64,000 nt of DNA from Nocardia macrotermitis (GTDB lineage Bacteria > Actinomycetota > Actinomycetes > Mycobacteriales > Mycobacteriaceae): NCBI RefSeq assembly GCF_009604405.1, contig NZ_WEGK01000011.1, positions 186,001 through 250,000 of the forward strand, given 5' to 3'. A model generated the notes under the pieces. The model ran no database searches. It was not told where the DNA came from and saw only the letters and a list, made by a program, of their open reading frames with translations. This document shows, one piece after another, positions 35,690 to 44,650 of this stretch. A program made the translations under genes and the position numbers. Positions within the stretch are counted from its first letter, which is position 1; each line of letters opens with the position of its first letter.

Positions 35690-36565
35690 ATGGGACAGGA
35701 CTGGAGCCAGTGGCTCGACGAGACGCCCGAGACGGGCGACCCGGCGGGTTCGCGTACGCGCGATCGGGCTCCGGTGGTGCGGTTACGCCGGAGCCGGCGC
35801 GAGAACGGTGAGGGTGAACTGCTGCCGCGACCGATTCTGGTGGTCGGTGGCTGCGGCGGGGCGGGTACCACGACGACGGCGCTCGGATTGGCCGCGGAAC
35901 TGGGTTCGGGCGGTCTGGCCACGGTCGCGGTGGACGCGACGGCCGCGGGCAGTGATCTGGCGCTGCGCGGCGCGGACGAACACCTGAGCCCGATCAGCCT
36001 GCAGGCCTGGCTCTACGGCCGCGGTGACGACGAGCCCGCACCGCTGAAAGAGTGTCTGTCCCAGTCGAGTTCGGGTGTCGGGCTGCTCTGGCGGGACGCC
36101 GCGCCGCTGCGCCGCCGGGCGACCTACCTGACCGTCGCGCGCGCCCTCGCCGACGCCGGTCACACCCCGGTCTACGACGGCGGCAGCCCGATCGCCGCGC
36201 GGCAGCTGCGGCCGCTGCTCGAGGACGCGGATATCGCTCTGGTACTGGCGATTCCGGCGCGCGCCGACGCGGCCAACCGGCTGCGGGTGACCCTGGAATG
36301 GCTGGACGACGAGTTCGGCGGCCAGACCGAGGGCCAGGGCGGCGGAATCGTCGGCGACACCACGATCGTGGTGTCCCATCAGCTGCCCGGCGACAGCGCC
36401 CCGGTGGCCGAACACCTGCGCGAACATCTGGACGGCTGGGTCCGGGACATCCGGGAGATTCCCTACGATCAGCACCTCGCACGCGGAGAACTGGTGCGCC
36501 ACAACGCACTTGCCGCCGAAACGCGCAGGGCTTATCGCACCCTGCTGGCGGGGGTGGCATCATGA
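35690..36565 (+). CDS. ParA/MinD-like P-loop protein with degenerate Walker A
   Basis: A 291-residue cytoplasmic protein with the fold pattern of ParA/MinD ATPases: VVGGCGGAGTTTTALGLAAEL, then AVDATAAGSDLAL and ALVLAIPARADAA. The deviant Walker A lysines of this family are absent: where KGGxGKTT is expected the sequence is GGCGGAGTTT. It may bind nucleotide weakly or not at all. Its stop overlaps the next start by four bases (ATGA), and the next protein has a similar remnant, so the two may work as a pair. Confidence 0.8.
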   Translation: MGQDWSQWLDETPETGDPAGSRTRDRAPVVRLRRSRRENGEGELLPRPILVVGGCGGAGTTTTALGLAAELGSGGLATVAVDATAAGSDLALRGADEHLSPISLQAWLYGRGDDEPAPLKECLSQSSSGVGLLWRDAAPLRRRATYLTVARALADAGHTPVYDGGSPIAARQLRPLLEDADIALVLAIPARADAANRLRVTLEWLDDEFGGQTEGQGGGIVGDTTIVVSHQLPGDSAPVAEHLREHLDGWVRDIREIPYDQHLARGELVRHNALAAETRRAYRTLLAGVAS

Positions 36566-37233
36566 CCGCGGCCATGAAGCAGAGTCGTGAAGCATCGGAG
36601 AACCCCGCCCAGGCCGACGGGCCGACGGGGGCGGCGGGCGTCGTCGCACCGCCGGAGAATCGTCGCGCGCCCATCTGGGACCGGCCGGTACCCGGGGCCG
36701 GACGCGCGCCGCTGGTGTGGTTGCTCGGTGTGCACGGCGGCGCCGGCGCCAGCACCCTCGCGCACGTGCTCGCGCCCGCCGCGGATTCGCATCGCCGGTG
36801 GCCGGGTGTCTTCGACCGCGAATCCCCCTACGTGATTCTCGTTGCGCGCGAGACCATTTCGGGCCTGACCCGGGCGCACGACCTGCTGCGCCAGCATCAC
36901 GCGGGCCTGGCCGGAGCGTGCGAGGTGCTCGGGCTGATCACGGTCGCCACCCGGCCCGGTCGCATCCCGGCGGAAATCCGCCGCTACCGCGACGTGGTCG
37001 GCTCCCTGGCCGGGCCGGTGTGGCAGGTGCCCTGGTACGAGGAGTGGACGCTGGTCGAACCCGAGCAGTTGCCGGTGTGGTCGCCGAGCGATCCGCCGCC
37101 GCAGCAGAGCAAACGCAAACTCGATCCGCTGCACGAGGTTCCACACGACGTGGACCGGCTGGGTGCGGGTATAGTAGCTCTGATTCGTGAAAAGGTAAGC
37201 ACTGCTTCGCATTTCGAGGAGGGCAGGCGATGA
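36562..37233 (+). CDS. Second P-loop-like protein of the T4SS-like operon
   Basis: A 223-residue cytoplasmic protein. After a flexible N-terminus it has WLLGVHGGAGASTLAHVL, a Walker A-like loop again lacking the lysine, then YVILVARETISGL and LGLITVATRPGRIP. It overlaps the ParA-like gene by four bases and both share the GGAG-x-T loop, so they look like diverged paralogues or a heteromeric pair. No enzymatic function is proven. The stop is followed by a 109-bp gap with palindromes. Confidence 0.78.
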   Translation: MTAAMKQSREASENPAQADGPTGAAGVVAPPENRRAPIWDRPVPGAGRAPLVWLLGVHGGAGASTLAHVLAPAADSHRRWPGVFDRESPYVILVARETISGLTRAHDLLRQHHAGLAGACEVLGLITVATRPGRIPAEIRRYRDVVGSLAGPVWQVPWYEEWTLVEPEQLPVWSPSDPPPQQSKRKLDPLHEVPHDVDRLGAGIVALIREKVSTASHFEEGRR

Positions 37234-37287
37234 CGACCGTGCACTCTCGGCCGCCGCTGGGCGGGCGGCGACATGGCGTAACAGACG

Positions 37288-37304
37288 GTGTACTCCCGGT
37301 ACAC
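37288..37304. promoter_or_regulatory. GTGTAC-N5-GTACAC inverted repeat
   Basis: A perfect 6-bp inverted repeat with a 5-bp spacer in the only sizeable gap of the first half of the operon, 38 bp before the pilin-like start. It has the form of a dimeric operator and may mark an internal promoter. Confidence 0.5.
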
Positions 37305-37342
37305 GGCATTGTTTTCGGTTCACCTATTGAGAAGGACGCTCG

Positions 37343-37639
37343 ATGAGTACCATCCTGCTCGCTGTACACGACACGTACAGCGCTGTTCTCGCCCAGGTCG
37401 GTAATCCGACCCCGGAGGCCCCGCCCGCCTCGGACAAGCTGCTCAAACTGGTCCGCTACTTCACCTGGTTCGTGCTGCTGTCCGGCATCATGGGCATCAC
37501 CTACGCGGGCGGCCGGTTCGCGTGGGAGAAGTGGACCGGCGGCGGGCTCGAGTCCCCGAAGATGGTGGCGGGCGCCATGATCGGCGGCATCATCGCCACC
37601 AGCGCCGGGACCATCATGAACGCCGCCATCGGATCATAG
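37343..37639 (+). CDS. Small two-span membrane protein, VirB2/pilin-like
   Basis: A 98-residue protein with two membrane spans (about 38-57 and 72-92) joined by a short loop, WEKWTGGGLESPK. Length and layout match VirB2/TrbC-type pilin subunits, and it sits in the right neighbourhood, but sequence similarity to known pilins is not evident to me. AAGGA precedes the ATG. A second GTAC palindrome lies inside its first codons. It is followed after 14 bp by another two-span protein. Confidence 0.75.
   Translation: MSTILLAVHDTYSAVLAQVGNPTPEAPPASDKLLKLVRYFTWFVLLSGIMGITYAGGRFAWEKWTGGGLESPKMVAGAMIGGIIATSAGTIMNAAIGS
37361..37381. promoter_or_regulatory. GCTGTAC-N7-GTACAGC inverted repeat
   Basis: A perfect 7-bp inverted repeat within codons 7-13 of the pilin-like gene, 56 bp after the related GTGTAC repeat. 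The shared GTAC core suggests a pair of binding sites for one regulator, with the start codon between them. Function is inferred. Confidence 0.45.
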
Positions 37640-37653
37640 AGGCGAGGCGCGGA

Positions 37654-37899
37654 GTGCTTGCCTACAAACAGATGCCGGCCGACGTCGTCGCGCCGTTGAT
37701 GCAGCTGATCGACTGGTTGCTCTGGGTGGTGCTGTTGTTCTGCCTCGCCTGGTTGATCATCTCGGCCGGGCGCTTCTGGTCGGCGATACGTGACGACATG
37801 GCGATCAACGATGCCTCGCACGGCGTCGTGATGAGCCTGGTCGGTGCGATCGTGGCATCGTCCGCAAGCGCGATCGCGCTGACCTTCCTGCCGACATGA
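37654..37899 (+). CDS. Small two-span membrane protein of the T4SS-like operon
   Basis: An 81-residue protein from a GTG start with a purine-rich stretch ahead of it. Spans are about 17-40 (IDWLLWVVLLFCLAWLI) and 58-78. Between them is a short charged loop, RFWSAIRDDMAINDA. It could be a second pilin-like or VirB3-like subunit. The stop overlaps the start of the next gene (ATGA). Confidence 0.73.
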   Translation: MLAYKQMPADVVAPLMQLIDWLLWVVLLFCLAWLIISAGRFWSAIRDDMAINDASHGVVMSLVGAIVASSASAIALTFLPT

Positions 37900-38732
37900 A
37901 GGACAAGGACGCGGACTCGGACCGCGGCATATCCTTCGGCGGCATCGCGTCCGCGGCGGTGCTGGCGCTGATCGTGGTGGTCGGGGTGTTCATGTACGTG
38001 AATCACGATGATTCGCGCGGCGGTGGCGCACGGGCCGCGGCTCCCGGGGCGCCGTCTCCGGCGGCGGGGGCGACGAACGCGACCGGATTCGCCGCGCCCG
38101 CGGTCGACGTCTTCGGCCGCCGGGTGGACGTACCGAACAACCCGGTGGGACAGGTGCTCACGCAGGAACCGGGCAAGGAGCACAAGCCGAGCGATCAGGA
38201 CTGGCTGACCGCGGCCCCGGCCGGGATCACCGCGGCGCACGGCTGGCAGCGGGTGTTCGGCGCGTCGGTGCCGTTCTCCACCAGCGACGGTCCGACCCGG
38301 ATCACCGACGGCCTGGCCACGGGGTATTCGCACACCCCGCAGGGCGCGGTGGTGGCGGCGGCGCAGATCACCTACCGGCTCAACGCGCGTCCGGCCGATC
38401 GGGATCTGTACGTCCGTCAGGTCGACGCCAGCGCCCAGCAACTCGCGTCCTACGACAAGGCGCGGGCGGCGGGACGGCTGCCGCAACAACAACCGGAGCA
38501 GGTGACGCGATATCTGGTGGCCCCCGACGCGTTTCAGATCGAGAACTATGCCGACGACATGGCCATCGTGCGCTTGGCTGCACGCGGCCCGGTCAACGAC
38601 GGCAAACAACTCTGGGCGGCGGTTCGCCTGGTCATGGTGTGGGACAACGGGGATTGGCGGCTGAAGCCGACCGACGCCTCGGGGTCGCAGACGGAGTACG
38701 TGGACTCGCTGGACGGGTGGACGAAATGGTGA
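37896..38732 (+). CDS. VirB8-like single-span protein
   Basis: A 278-residue bitopic protein: short charged N-terminus, one span (about 14-36), an Ala/Gly/Pro linker and an extracytoplasmic domain of about 200 residues. The pattern of this domain (helical start, then VVAAAQITYRL and a terminal LVMVWDNGDWRLKPTDA) resembles the NTF2-like fold of VirB8/TcpC assembly factors of type IV secretion. That assignment is structural inference. It overlaps the preceding gene by four bases. Confidence 0.7.
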   Translation: MKDKDADSDRGISFGGIASAAVLALIVVVGVFMYVNHDDSRGGGARAAAPGAPSPAAGATNATGFAAPAVDVFGRRVDVPNNPVGQVLTQEPGKEHKPSDQDWLTAAPAGITAAHGWQRVFGASVPFSTSDGPTRITDGLATGYSHTPQGAVVAAAQITYRLNARPADRDLYVRQVDASAQQLASYDKARAAGRLPQQQPEQVTRYLVAPDAFQIENYADDMAIVRLAARGPVNDGKQLWAAVRLVMVWDNGDWRLKPTDASGSQTEYVDSLDGWTKW

Positions 38733-38743
38733 GGATGAATCAT

Positions 38744-40210
38744 ATGTTCAGGCGCCTCGTCACGATTCTCGCGGTGATCTTCACCGTGATGATCGCGACG
38801 CCCACTGTGGCATACGGCCAGACCTACGGATTCGACCAGACCTGCAACCAGATTCACGACGATCTCAACAATATGGGCTTACCCGGGGTGTCCCTGGGGG
38901 ATGCGGCCTCGGCGGCCTGTAAGGGCGCCAACGCCGCGACCCATCCCGGCGACGCGGCCACCGCGGTGCGGGACAAGGCCTGGGACACCACCTTCGGCAA
39001 GGTGGTCGACTCGCTGATGAGTGGTCTGGGCCAGGCGCTGATCATGGCGCTGACCTTCTGGATGAAGGTGCCCAACGAGCGGCTCAGCAACGGCGGTCAG
39101 TTGTTCCAGAAGATCAACGACTACACGTATCAGGCGCAGATCCTGCTGCTGATCGTCTCGATCATCCTGTCCGGCGTCAGATTGGCCGAGGCCAGACGCG
39201 GGGCGCTGATATCCGAGGCGGCCGAATCGTTCAAGATGTTCGCCCGGGTGGTGTTCAGTTCCTGGATGCTGGGCGCGGTGATCGTCGCGGGCACGCAGGC
39301 CTCGGACCGCTTCTCCGCGTGGGTGATCACCGATGCCACCAATGGCCAGGCCAAGAACATCGCCGAGCTGATGGTGAAAACCAGTAAGCTGCAAGCGTTT
39401 TCGCCGGGTCTGGTGTTGATCATCGCGATCGTGGGCCTGCTCGGCGCGCTGGCGCAGATCGTGCTGGCCATCGTGCGACAGGGCATGCTGGTCGTGGCCG
39501 CGGGGGTGTTGCCGCTGGCCGCGGCGGCCTCGGGCACGAGTATCGGCAAGCAGTCCTATTCCAAGCTGCTGAGCTGGATCATCGCGTTCATGCTGTGGAA
39601 ACCGGTGGCGGCGATTGTCTACATGATCGCCTTCCTCGCCGCGGGCAACACCGACGAAACCACTTCCACCGCAGGGATTCCCGACGCGGATCAGGCCCAG
39701 CGGATGCTGGTCGCGATCGTGCTGCTGGGCAGTGTCGCGTTCGTGCTGCCGGTGCTGATGCGCCTGGTCGCTCCGGCGGTCGGCATGGTCGGCAACGGCG
39801 GTTCGGGTCTGGGCGCCACCGGTGGTGTGGTGCTGGGCGCGATGGCCCTGGGCGCGGTCGGCACCAAGGCGGTCGCCATGCGCGGCGCCGCGGCCTCGGG
39901 TGCGCCCGGATACGTCGGCGGTCGCGGTCCGCGGCCGCCGGGGGGTGCGGGTCGTGGCGGTGGCGGCGGTCGTCCGGTGCCGCCGCCGCGGGGCGGTGGC
40001 GGTAACGGCGCGTCGGCGGCGGCGAGTCCGCCGACGGTCAGCGGATCGGCCAGCACGACGTCCGGCGCCACCCGCGCGATGAACCGGATCGCCAATGCCC
40101 GTGCGGCCGCGGCCAGTCTGCAACGCGGTGAATCGGCGATGGGTGACGTCGCCGGTGACGGCTGGGGTAACCGTTCACCCGACCTCGGCAGGAGCACCAT
40201 CCCACGATGA
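38744..40210 (+). CDS. VirB6/TrbL-like polytopic membrane protein
   Basis: A 488-residue protein. A signal-like N-terminus (MFRRLVTILAVIF to TVAYGQ) and an extracytoplasmic segment with two cysteines are followed by about six or seven membrane spans and a Gly/Pro/Arg-rich cytoplasmic tail. The layout matches VirB6/TrbL channel components, and in actinobacteria the family I recall as SCO6881. I prefer ATG 38744, nine bases after GGTGAGG; in-frame ATGs at 38726 and 38735 overlap or abut the upstream stop. The stop overlaps the next gene. Confidence 0.8.
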   Translation: MFRRLVTILAVIFTVMIATPTVAYGQTYGFDQTCNQIHDDLNNMGLPGVSLGDAASAACKGANAATHPGDAATAVRDKAWDTTFGKVVDSLMSGLGQALIMALTFWMKVPNERLSNGGQLFQKINDYTYQAQILLLIVSIILSGVRLAEARRGALISEAAESFKMFARVVFSSWMLGAVIVAGTQASDRFSAWVITDATNGQAKNIAELMVKTSKLQAFSPGLVLIIAIVGLLGALAQIVLAIVRQGMLVVAAGVLPLAAAASGTSIGKQSYSKLLSWIIAFMLWKPVAAIVYMIAFLAAGNTDETTSTAGIPDADQAQRMLVAIVLLGSVAFVLPVLMRLVAPAVGMVGNGGSGLGATGGVVLGAMALGAVGTKAVAMRGAAASGAPGYVGGRGPRPPGGAGRGGGGGRPVPPPRGGGGNGASAAASPPTVSGSASTTSGATRAMNRIANARAAAASLQRGESAMGDVAGDGWGNRSPDLGRSTIPR

Positions 40211-41697
40211 CGACGACCGAAACCTATGAGCGCCGCTCGTACGGGCTCTGGCAGAAGCCGCGCAGCGCAGGTCTTTTCGGCCTGCGCTGGGGTGAGACGG
40301 TGCTCGGCTTCGTCGTGGTCATCAGCGCGCTGCTGACCGCGTTGGTGGCCGGTCCGAAACCGGCGTTCTTCGTCGCCGGGATCGGCGTCGTGGTGATGGT
40401 TCCACTGGTGTGGCGGTCGGGGGGCCGCTCGGGCTACGAGACGGGATTGATGATGTTCCATTGGCTACGCGGTCGTAATCGGGGCGAGCACGTCTACCGG
40501 GGCGGGCGGTTCTCCCGCATCCCCGGCGGGGTCGCCCGGCTGCCCGGGCTGATGGCGCCGTCGAAGTTGTACGAGGGGATCGACGCGGGCGGTTACAGCT
40601 TCGGCATGATCCATCTGCCGCAGTTCGGCCAGTACACGGTCGTGCTGCGGGCCTGGCCGCAGGGCCACGAGGCGGTGGATCAGCCGGTGATCGACCGCTG
40701 GGTCGCGGCCTGGGGCACCTTCCTGGCCTCGCTGGGGCAGACCTCCGACATCATCGCGGTGGTGCCGGTCATCGACACCGTGCCCGAGACCGGTAACCGT
40801 CTGCTGACCGAGGTTTCGACCATCACCCACCCGCAGGCCCCGGAGCTGGCGCAGCAGGTGATGTACGAGCTGGCGACCGAATTGCCGCAGGAGCGTGTGC
40901 AATTGCTGCCGCGCGTGGCGATCACGTTCAAGGCCACCACCGCCGAACGTCGCAAGAATCCGGCCGAGGAGGCGGTCGAGATCGGCCGCCGGTTGCCGGG
41001 TATCTGCGCGGCGCTGGCCGAGGCGGGTGTGCGAGCGCAGCCGATGTCCGCGGACGAGGTGATCTCCTTCATCCGGCGCAGTTACGATCCGGCCGCGCAG
41101 GCCGACCTCGAGGTCGCCGCCGGTGAGCCCGGCGGGCACGGGCTGGACTGGGCCGATGCCGGACCGGTCTCGCACGAGGAACGCTGGGACCACTTCCTGC
41201 ACGACGGCGGTCGCTCGGTGACCTGGGAGATGGACACCGCTCCCGAGGGCGCGGTGGACGAGCGGGTGTTGCAGCGGCTGCTCGCGCCGAATCCCGAAGT
41301 GCCGCGTAAGCGGGTGGCGATCGTGTACCGCCCGCACTCGGCCGCCGACGCCGCCGAGATCGTCGACGACGACTACAAGAACGCGCTGGTGGCCCAGCAG
41401 AGCGAACGCGGTGTCGTCTCGGCGGCGGCCACCCTGCGGGTGGGCGCGACGCAGCAGGCCCGCGAGGAACAGGCGCGCGGACACGGCGTGACCCGGTTCG
41501 GGGCGCTGGTGACGATCACCGAACCCCTGCGCGGGGATCTGCCGCGGATCGAGGCGATCACGCGCGATCTGTCCACCCAGGCGCGGTTGAAGATCCGGCG
41601 GTGTTACCGCTACCAGGCGGCGGGCTTCGCGGCCTCCCTCGGGTGCGGGGTGATTCTGCCGGAACACGCGAGCATTCCGAAAGCATTGGCGGGGTGA
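40207..41697 (+). CDS. SCO6880-family protein (PrgI-like span plus VirB4 N-terminal-like domain)
   Basis: A 496-residue protein. Two membrane spans near the N-terminus (about 27-70) resemble PrgI, followed by a large cytoplasmic domain resembling the non-ATPase N-terminal half of VirB4. It matches the actinobacterial family annotated SCO6880, as I remember it; no search was made. No Walker motif is present, and the ATPase half is the next gene six bases on, so the VirB4 function seems divided between two proteins. It overlaps the VirB6-like gene by four bases. Confidence 0.83.
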   Translation: MTTTETYERRSYGLWQKPRSAGLFGLRWGETVLGFVVVISALLTALVAGPKPAFFVAGIGVVVMVPLVWRSGGRSGYETGLMMFHWLRGRNRGEHVYRGGRFSRIPGGVARLPGLMAPSKLYEGIDAGGYSFGMIHLPQFGQYTVVLRAWPQGHEAVDQPVIDRWVAAWGTFLASLGQTSDIIAVVPVIDTVPETGNRLLTEVSTITHPQAPELAQQVMYELATELPQERVQLLPRVAITFKATTAERRKNPAEEAVEIGRRLPGICAALAEAGVRAQPMSADEVISFIRRSYDPAAQADLEVAAGEPGGHGLDWADAGPVSHEERWDHFLHDGGRSVTWEMDTAPEGAVDERVLQRLLAPNPEVPRKRVAIVYRPHSAADAAEIVDDDYKNALVAQQSERGVVSAAATLRVGATQQAREEQARGHGVTRFGALVTITEPLRGDLPRIEAITRDLSTQARLKIRRCYRYQAAGFAASLGCGVILPEHASIPKALAG

Positions 41698-41703
41698 TTC
41701 TTC

Positions 41704-44589
41704 ATGGCAGGTGACGACGGCGACGCGCCGATCCGCTACCGCGGCGAACCGCCGCGCTATCGCGAACGCGTGGTGGACACGAGCAATCCGCTGCCGGGCG
41801 GCGGGCGCGGGCTGCGCCGCGAGGACGACTGGAACGTCGAGGCGTACACGCCGGGCCAGCCGCGTACCGCCATGCCTGCCGACTGGGACGACGCACCCGT
41901 GCGGCCGCCGCGGCGCGGTTCGTCGGGCCTCGGTTCGGGGCGCGGCCGGTCGAATACGCCTCCGGAACGTCGTCCGCGACGCGCCGAGGAGGACCGCGGT
42001 GCGACCGGGCGTGATGCCGATGTCGAGGCGCGGTCGCGTTCCCGGGACGCCGCCGCGCCGCGCGATCGGCGTCCGGTGCGCGAGGACGCCACCTCCGATC
42101 GGATGGCGATCGAATCGTCCACTGCCCGTGAGCAAACCGTCACCGCGCGCGAGCGCTCCACCTCACGTGCGGGCACGATTCCCGCGCTCGACGCGCCCGC
42201 GGCGAACGGTACGACTCCTGCCGACGGAACGGCTCGGGACGATGGCACGGACCAGGCGAACAGCGGGACTTCGGCCAGCGGCGCGACTGCGCCGAACGGA
42301 ACGACTTCCGGCAACGGCGCCGTACCGGCGGGCGACGCTACGGCGCGGGGCCGGGAAAATCCCGGTTCGGGCACGGCAGGTTCCGTCGACACCGGCCGCG
42401 CCCCCGCCGACGTGACGGCCGGAACGAGCAAGCGCGACACCATCTCTCGGCCCACGACGGCCCGGGAGCGCGGTGCGGAACAGCCAGCCGACCGGTCGGG
42501 CGGTGCGGCCCGGGGGACCGAACAGCGCACGAGAGGTCGTGAGGACATGCCAGACGGGCAGGGCGGTCGGCGTCAGCGCCCGCCGCAGGAGTTACCCGAG
42601 CAGATGGGGCCGCCCGACCCCCGCGCGACGCGCTCGCGCCCGGACTCGAACGGACTGTCCGGCAACGGATCCCATCCGGAACAGCAGCGCGCCGACGCGG
42701 GACACCTGACCCGCAGCCGCGCCCCGATGTCCGAACGCAACCGCCGCCGGGTGACCGATCGCAACGGCGGCGACGGCGCCCGCACCACAACCCCGCGCCC
42801 GGACCGCACCACCCGATCCGGATCCGCGGCCAGGTCGGGCGCCGCGGCCCGAAAAGGCAAGGGCGGCAAGCAGACCAAGCAGGGCCCGCCCCTGCTGGAC
42901 GAACTCACCCGGGCCCGGCTGGAGCTGACCGCCCGCGAGGGCGCGGGCCTGCGCGCGGCCTGGGCGACCTTCCGCATCCGCACCGACGATCTGCGCCGGA
43001 TGAACGCCGCGGCCCGGCTGGAATCCGTGGACGAGGACGGATTCGACCGCACCACAGCGCAATTGACCGATCGCGGCTATCTCGGCGCGGGCGGCGGCCG
43101 GATGAACGTGGTGGGCCGCCCGGTCGAATATCGCGCCACCACGGCGCAGGTCGCGGGCCTGTGGCCGTGGTCGGTCGGCGCGGGCGCGCCGCTGATCGGC
43201 ACCCCGCTGGGCTCGCATCTGCACACCGGAGCGCCGGTCTGCTTCGACCCGATGAACTGGTTCATGCGCGGCAGTTTCATCACCGCGCCCAGCCTGTTCG
43301 TGTTGGGGCTCAACGGTTTCGGTAAATCCTCGCTGGTGCGGCGGATCGTGCTGGGCGGTATCGCGCAGGGCATCACGCCGCTGATCCTGGCCGACGTCAA
43401 ACCCGACTACCGCAAACTCGTGGAGATGGTCGGCGGGCAGGTGATCGACCTGGGTTACGGCCACGGCAAGCTGAATCCGCTCGCCGGTGGCGTGCTGGGT
43501 TCGGTGGTGCCGCTGCTGAGCGAACTGCCCGCCATGCAGGTGCAGGTGCTGCAGGAGTTGCGCGCCCGTCAGGTCACCCTGATCGCGGGTCTGGTCGAAC
43601 TCGTGCGCGGCGCGCGGGTGCGCGACTACGAGGAGACACTGATCTCCACCGGCCTGAGCATCCTGTATCGCGAGGGCAGCGGCTTCGCCCCGGAGAATCC
43701 GCCGATCATGGAGAATCTGCTCGAGGTCATCGTCGAGGGCGGTGAGCAGCTGATGCTCGACGCCGGTGCGGACAGCCCCGACGAGTACCACGAATCCATC
43801 AAGGGCCTGCGCCGCTCGTTGCGCGCGCTGACCCAGGGCCCGTTCGGCGCGGTGTTCAACGGGCAGACCAGCACCCCGATCGACACCAGTTCGGTCGCGG
43901 TCTGCATCGACGTCTCGCACATCCCGACCGGCGACAAGAAGCTCAAGGCCGCGGTCATGCTGGCCTGCTGGGCCGACGGTTTCGCCTCGGTCGAGGCCGC
44001 GCACGTGCTCGCCGACGCCGAAATGGGCGCGCAGCGCTACTTCCAGGTCGTCATGGACGAGTTGTGGCAGGTGCTGGGCCTGGGCGATTTCATGGTCGAT
44101 CGCGTCGACGAACTGACCCGTCTGCAACGCGGCCTGGCCACCTCGCTGATCATGATCAGCCACACCATCAAGGATCTGCAATCGCTCGGTTCGGACGCCG
44201 CGATCGCCAAGGCGATCGGTTTCCTCGAGCGTGCCCGTGCGAAGATCTTCGGCGCGCTGCCGCCGGAGGAGATCAAACGGCTGGATTCCACGATCCCGTT
44301 CACCTCCGCCGAGGAGGAGATGGTGACCGGATGGTCCGCGCCGCAGGCGTTGACCGGTGAGGCGCTCAAACCCGGGCAGGCCCGTCCGCCCGCACCCGGT
44401 ACCGGTAAATTCCTGCTGAAGATCGGCGAGGATCGCCGTCCGGGCATACCGTTCCACATGGAATTCACGATCTCGGAGCGGGAGAGCGGAATCCACGAAA
44501 CCAACCAGCGTTTCAGCGAATTCACCGAATCCACCGCGCGTCGCGGTGGGGACACCGCGCCGAGCGGTGACGAGGGGAGTGCTGCGTGA
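41704..44589 (+). CDS. VirB4/HerA-type ATPase with a long disordered N-terminus
   Basis: A 961-residue protein. Residues 1 to about 395 are low-complexity, rich in Arg, Asp, Gly, Thr and Ala with NGTT/DGT-like repeats, and surely disordered. The rest is a VirB4/HerA ATPase with Walker A GLNGFGKSS (about 533-541), ADVKPDYRKL and Walker B VVMDELWQV (about 783-790). It should be the main motor that energises the secretion channel. The start is six bases after the SCO6880-like stop. The length of the extension is unusual for a VirB4. Confidence 0.88.
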   Translation: MAGDDGDAPIRYRGEPPRYRERVVDTSNPLPGGGRGLRREDDWNVEAYTPGQPRTAMPADWDDAPVRPPRRGSSGLGSGRGRSNTPPERRPRRAEEDRGATGRDADVEARSRSRDAAAPRDRRPVREDATSDRMAIESSTAREQTVTARERSTSRAGTIPALDAPAANGTTPADGTARDDGTDQANSGTSASGATAPNGTTSGNGAVPAGDATARGRENPGSGTAGSVDTGRAPADVTAGTSKRDTISRPTTARERGAEQPADRSGGAARGTEQRTRGREDMPDGQGGRRQRPPQELPEQMGPPDPRATRSRPDSNGLSGNGSHPEQQRADAGHLTRSRAPMSERNRRRVTDRNGGDGARTTTPRPDRTTRSGSAARSGAAARKGKGGKQTKQGPPLLDELTRARLELTAREGAGLRAAWATFRIRTDDLRRMNAAARLESVDEDGFDRTTAQLTDRGYLGAGGGRMNVVGRPVEYRATTAQVAGLWPWSVGAGAPLIGTPLGSHLHTGAPVCFDPMNWFMRGSFITAPSLFVLGLNGFGKSSLVRRIVLGGIAQGITPLILADVKPDYRKLVEMVGGQVIDLGYGHGKLNPLAGGVLGSVVPLLSELPAMQVQVLQELRARQVTLIAGLVELVRGARVRDYEETLISTGLSILYREGSGFAPENPPIMENLLEVIVEGGEQLMLDAGADSPDEYHESIKGLRRSLRALTQGPFGAVFNGQTSTPIDTSSVAVCIDVSHIPTGDKKLKAAVMLACWADGFASVEAAHVLADAEMGAQRYFQVVMDELWQVLGLGDFMVDRVDELTRLQRGLATSLIMISHTIKDLQSLGSDAAIAKAIGFLERARAKIFGALPPEEIKRLDSTIPFTSAEEEMVTGWSAPQALTGEALKPGQARPPAPGTGKFLLKIGEDRRPGIPFHMEFTISERESGIHETNQRFSEFTESTARRGGDTAPSGDEGSAA

Positions 44590-44650
44590 GAGCGAACCGG
44601 GCGGTGGCGCAGGCGCCTTCGCGGATTCGGCGGTCGGGAGGGCTGGTGCG

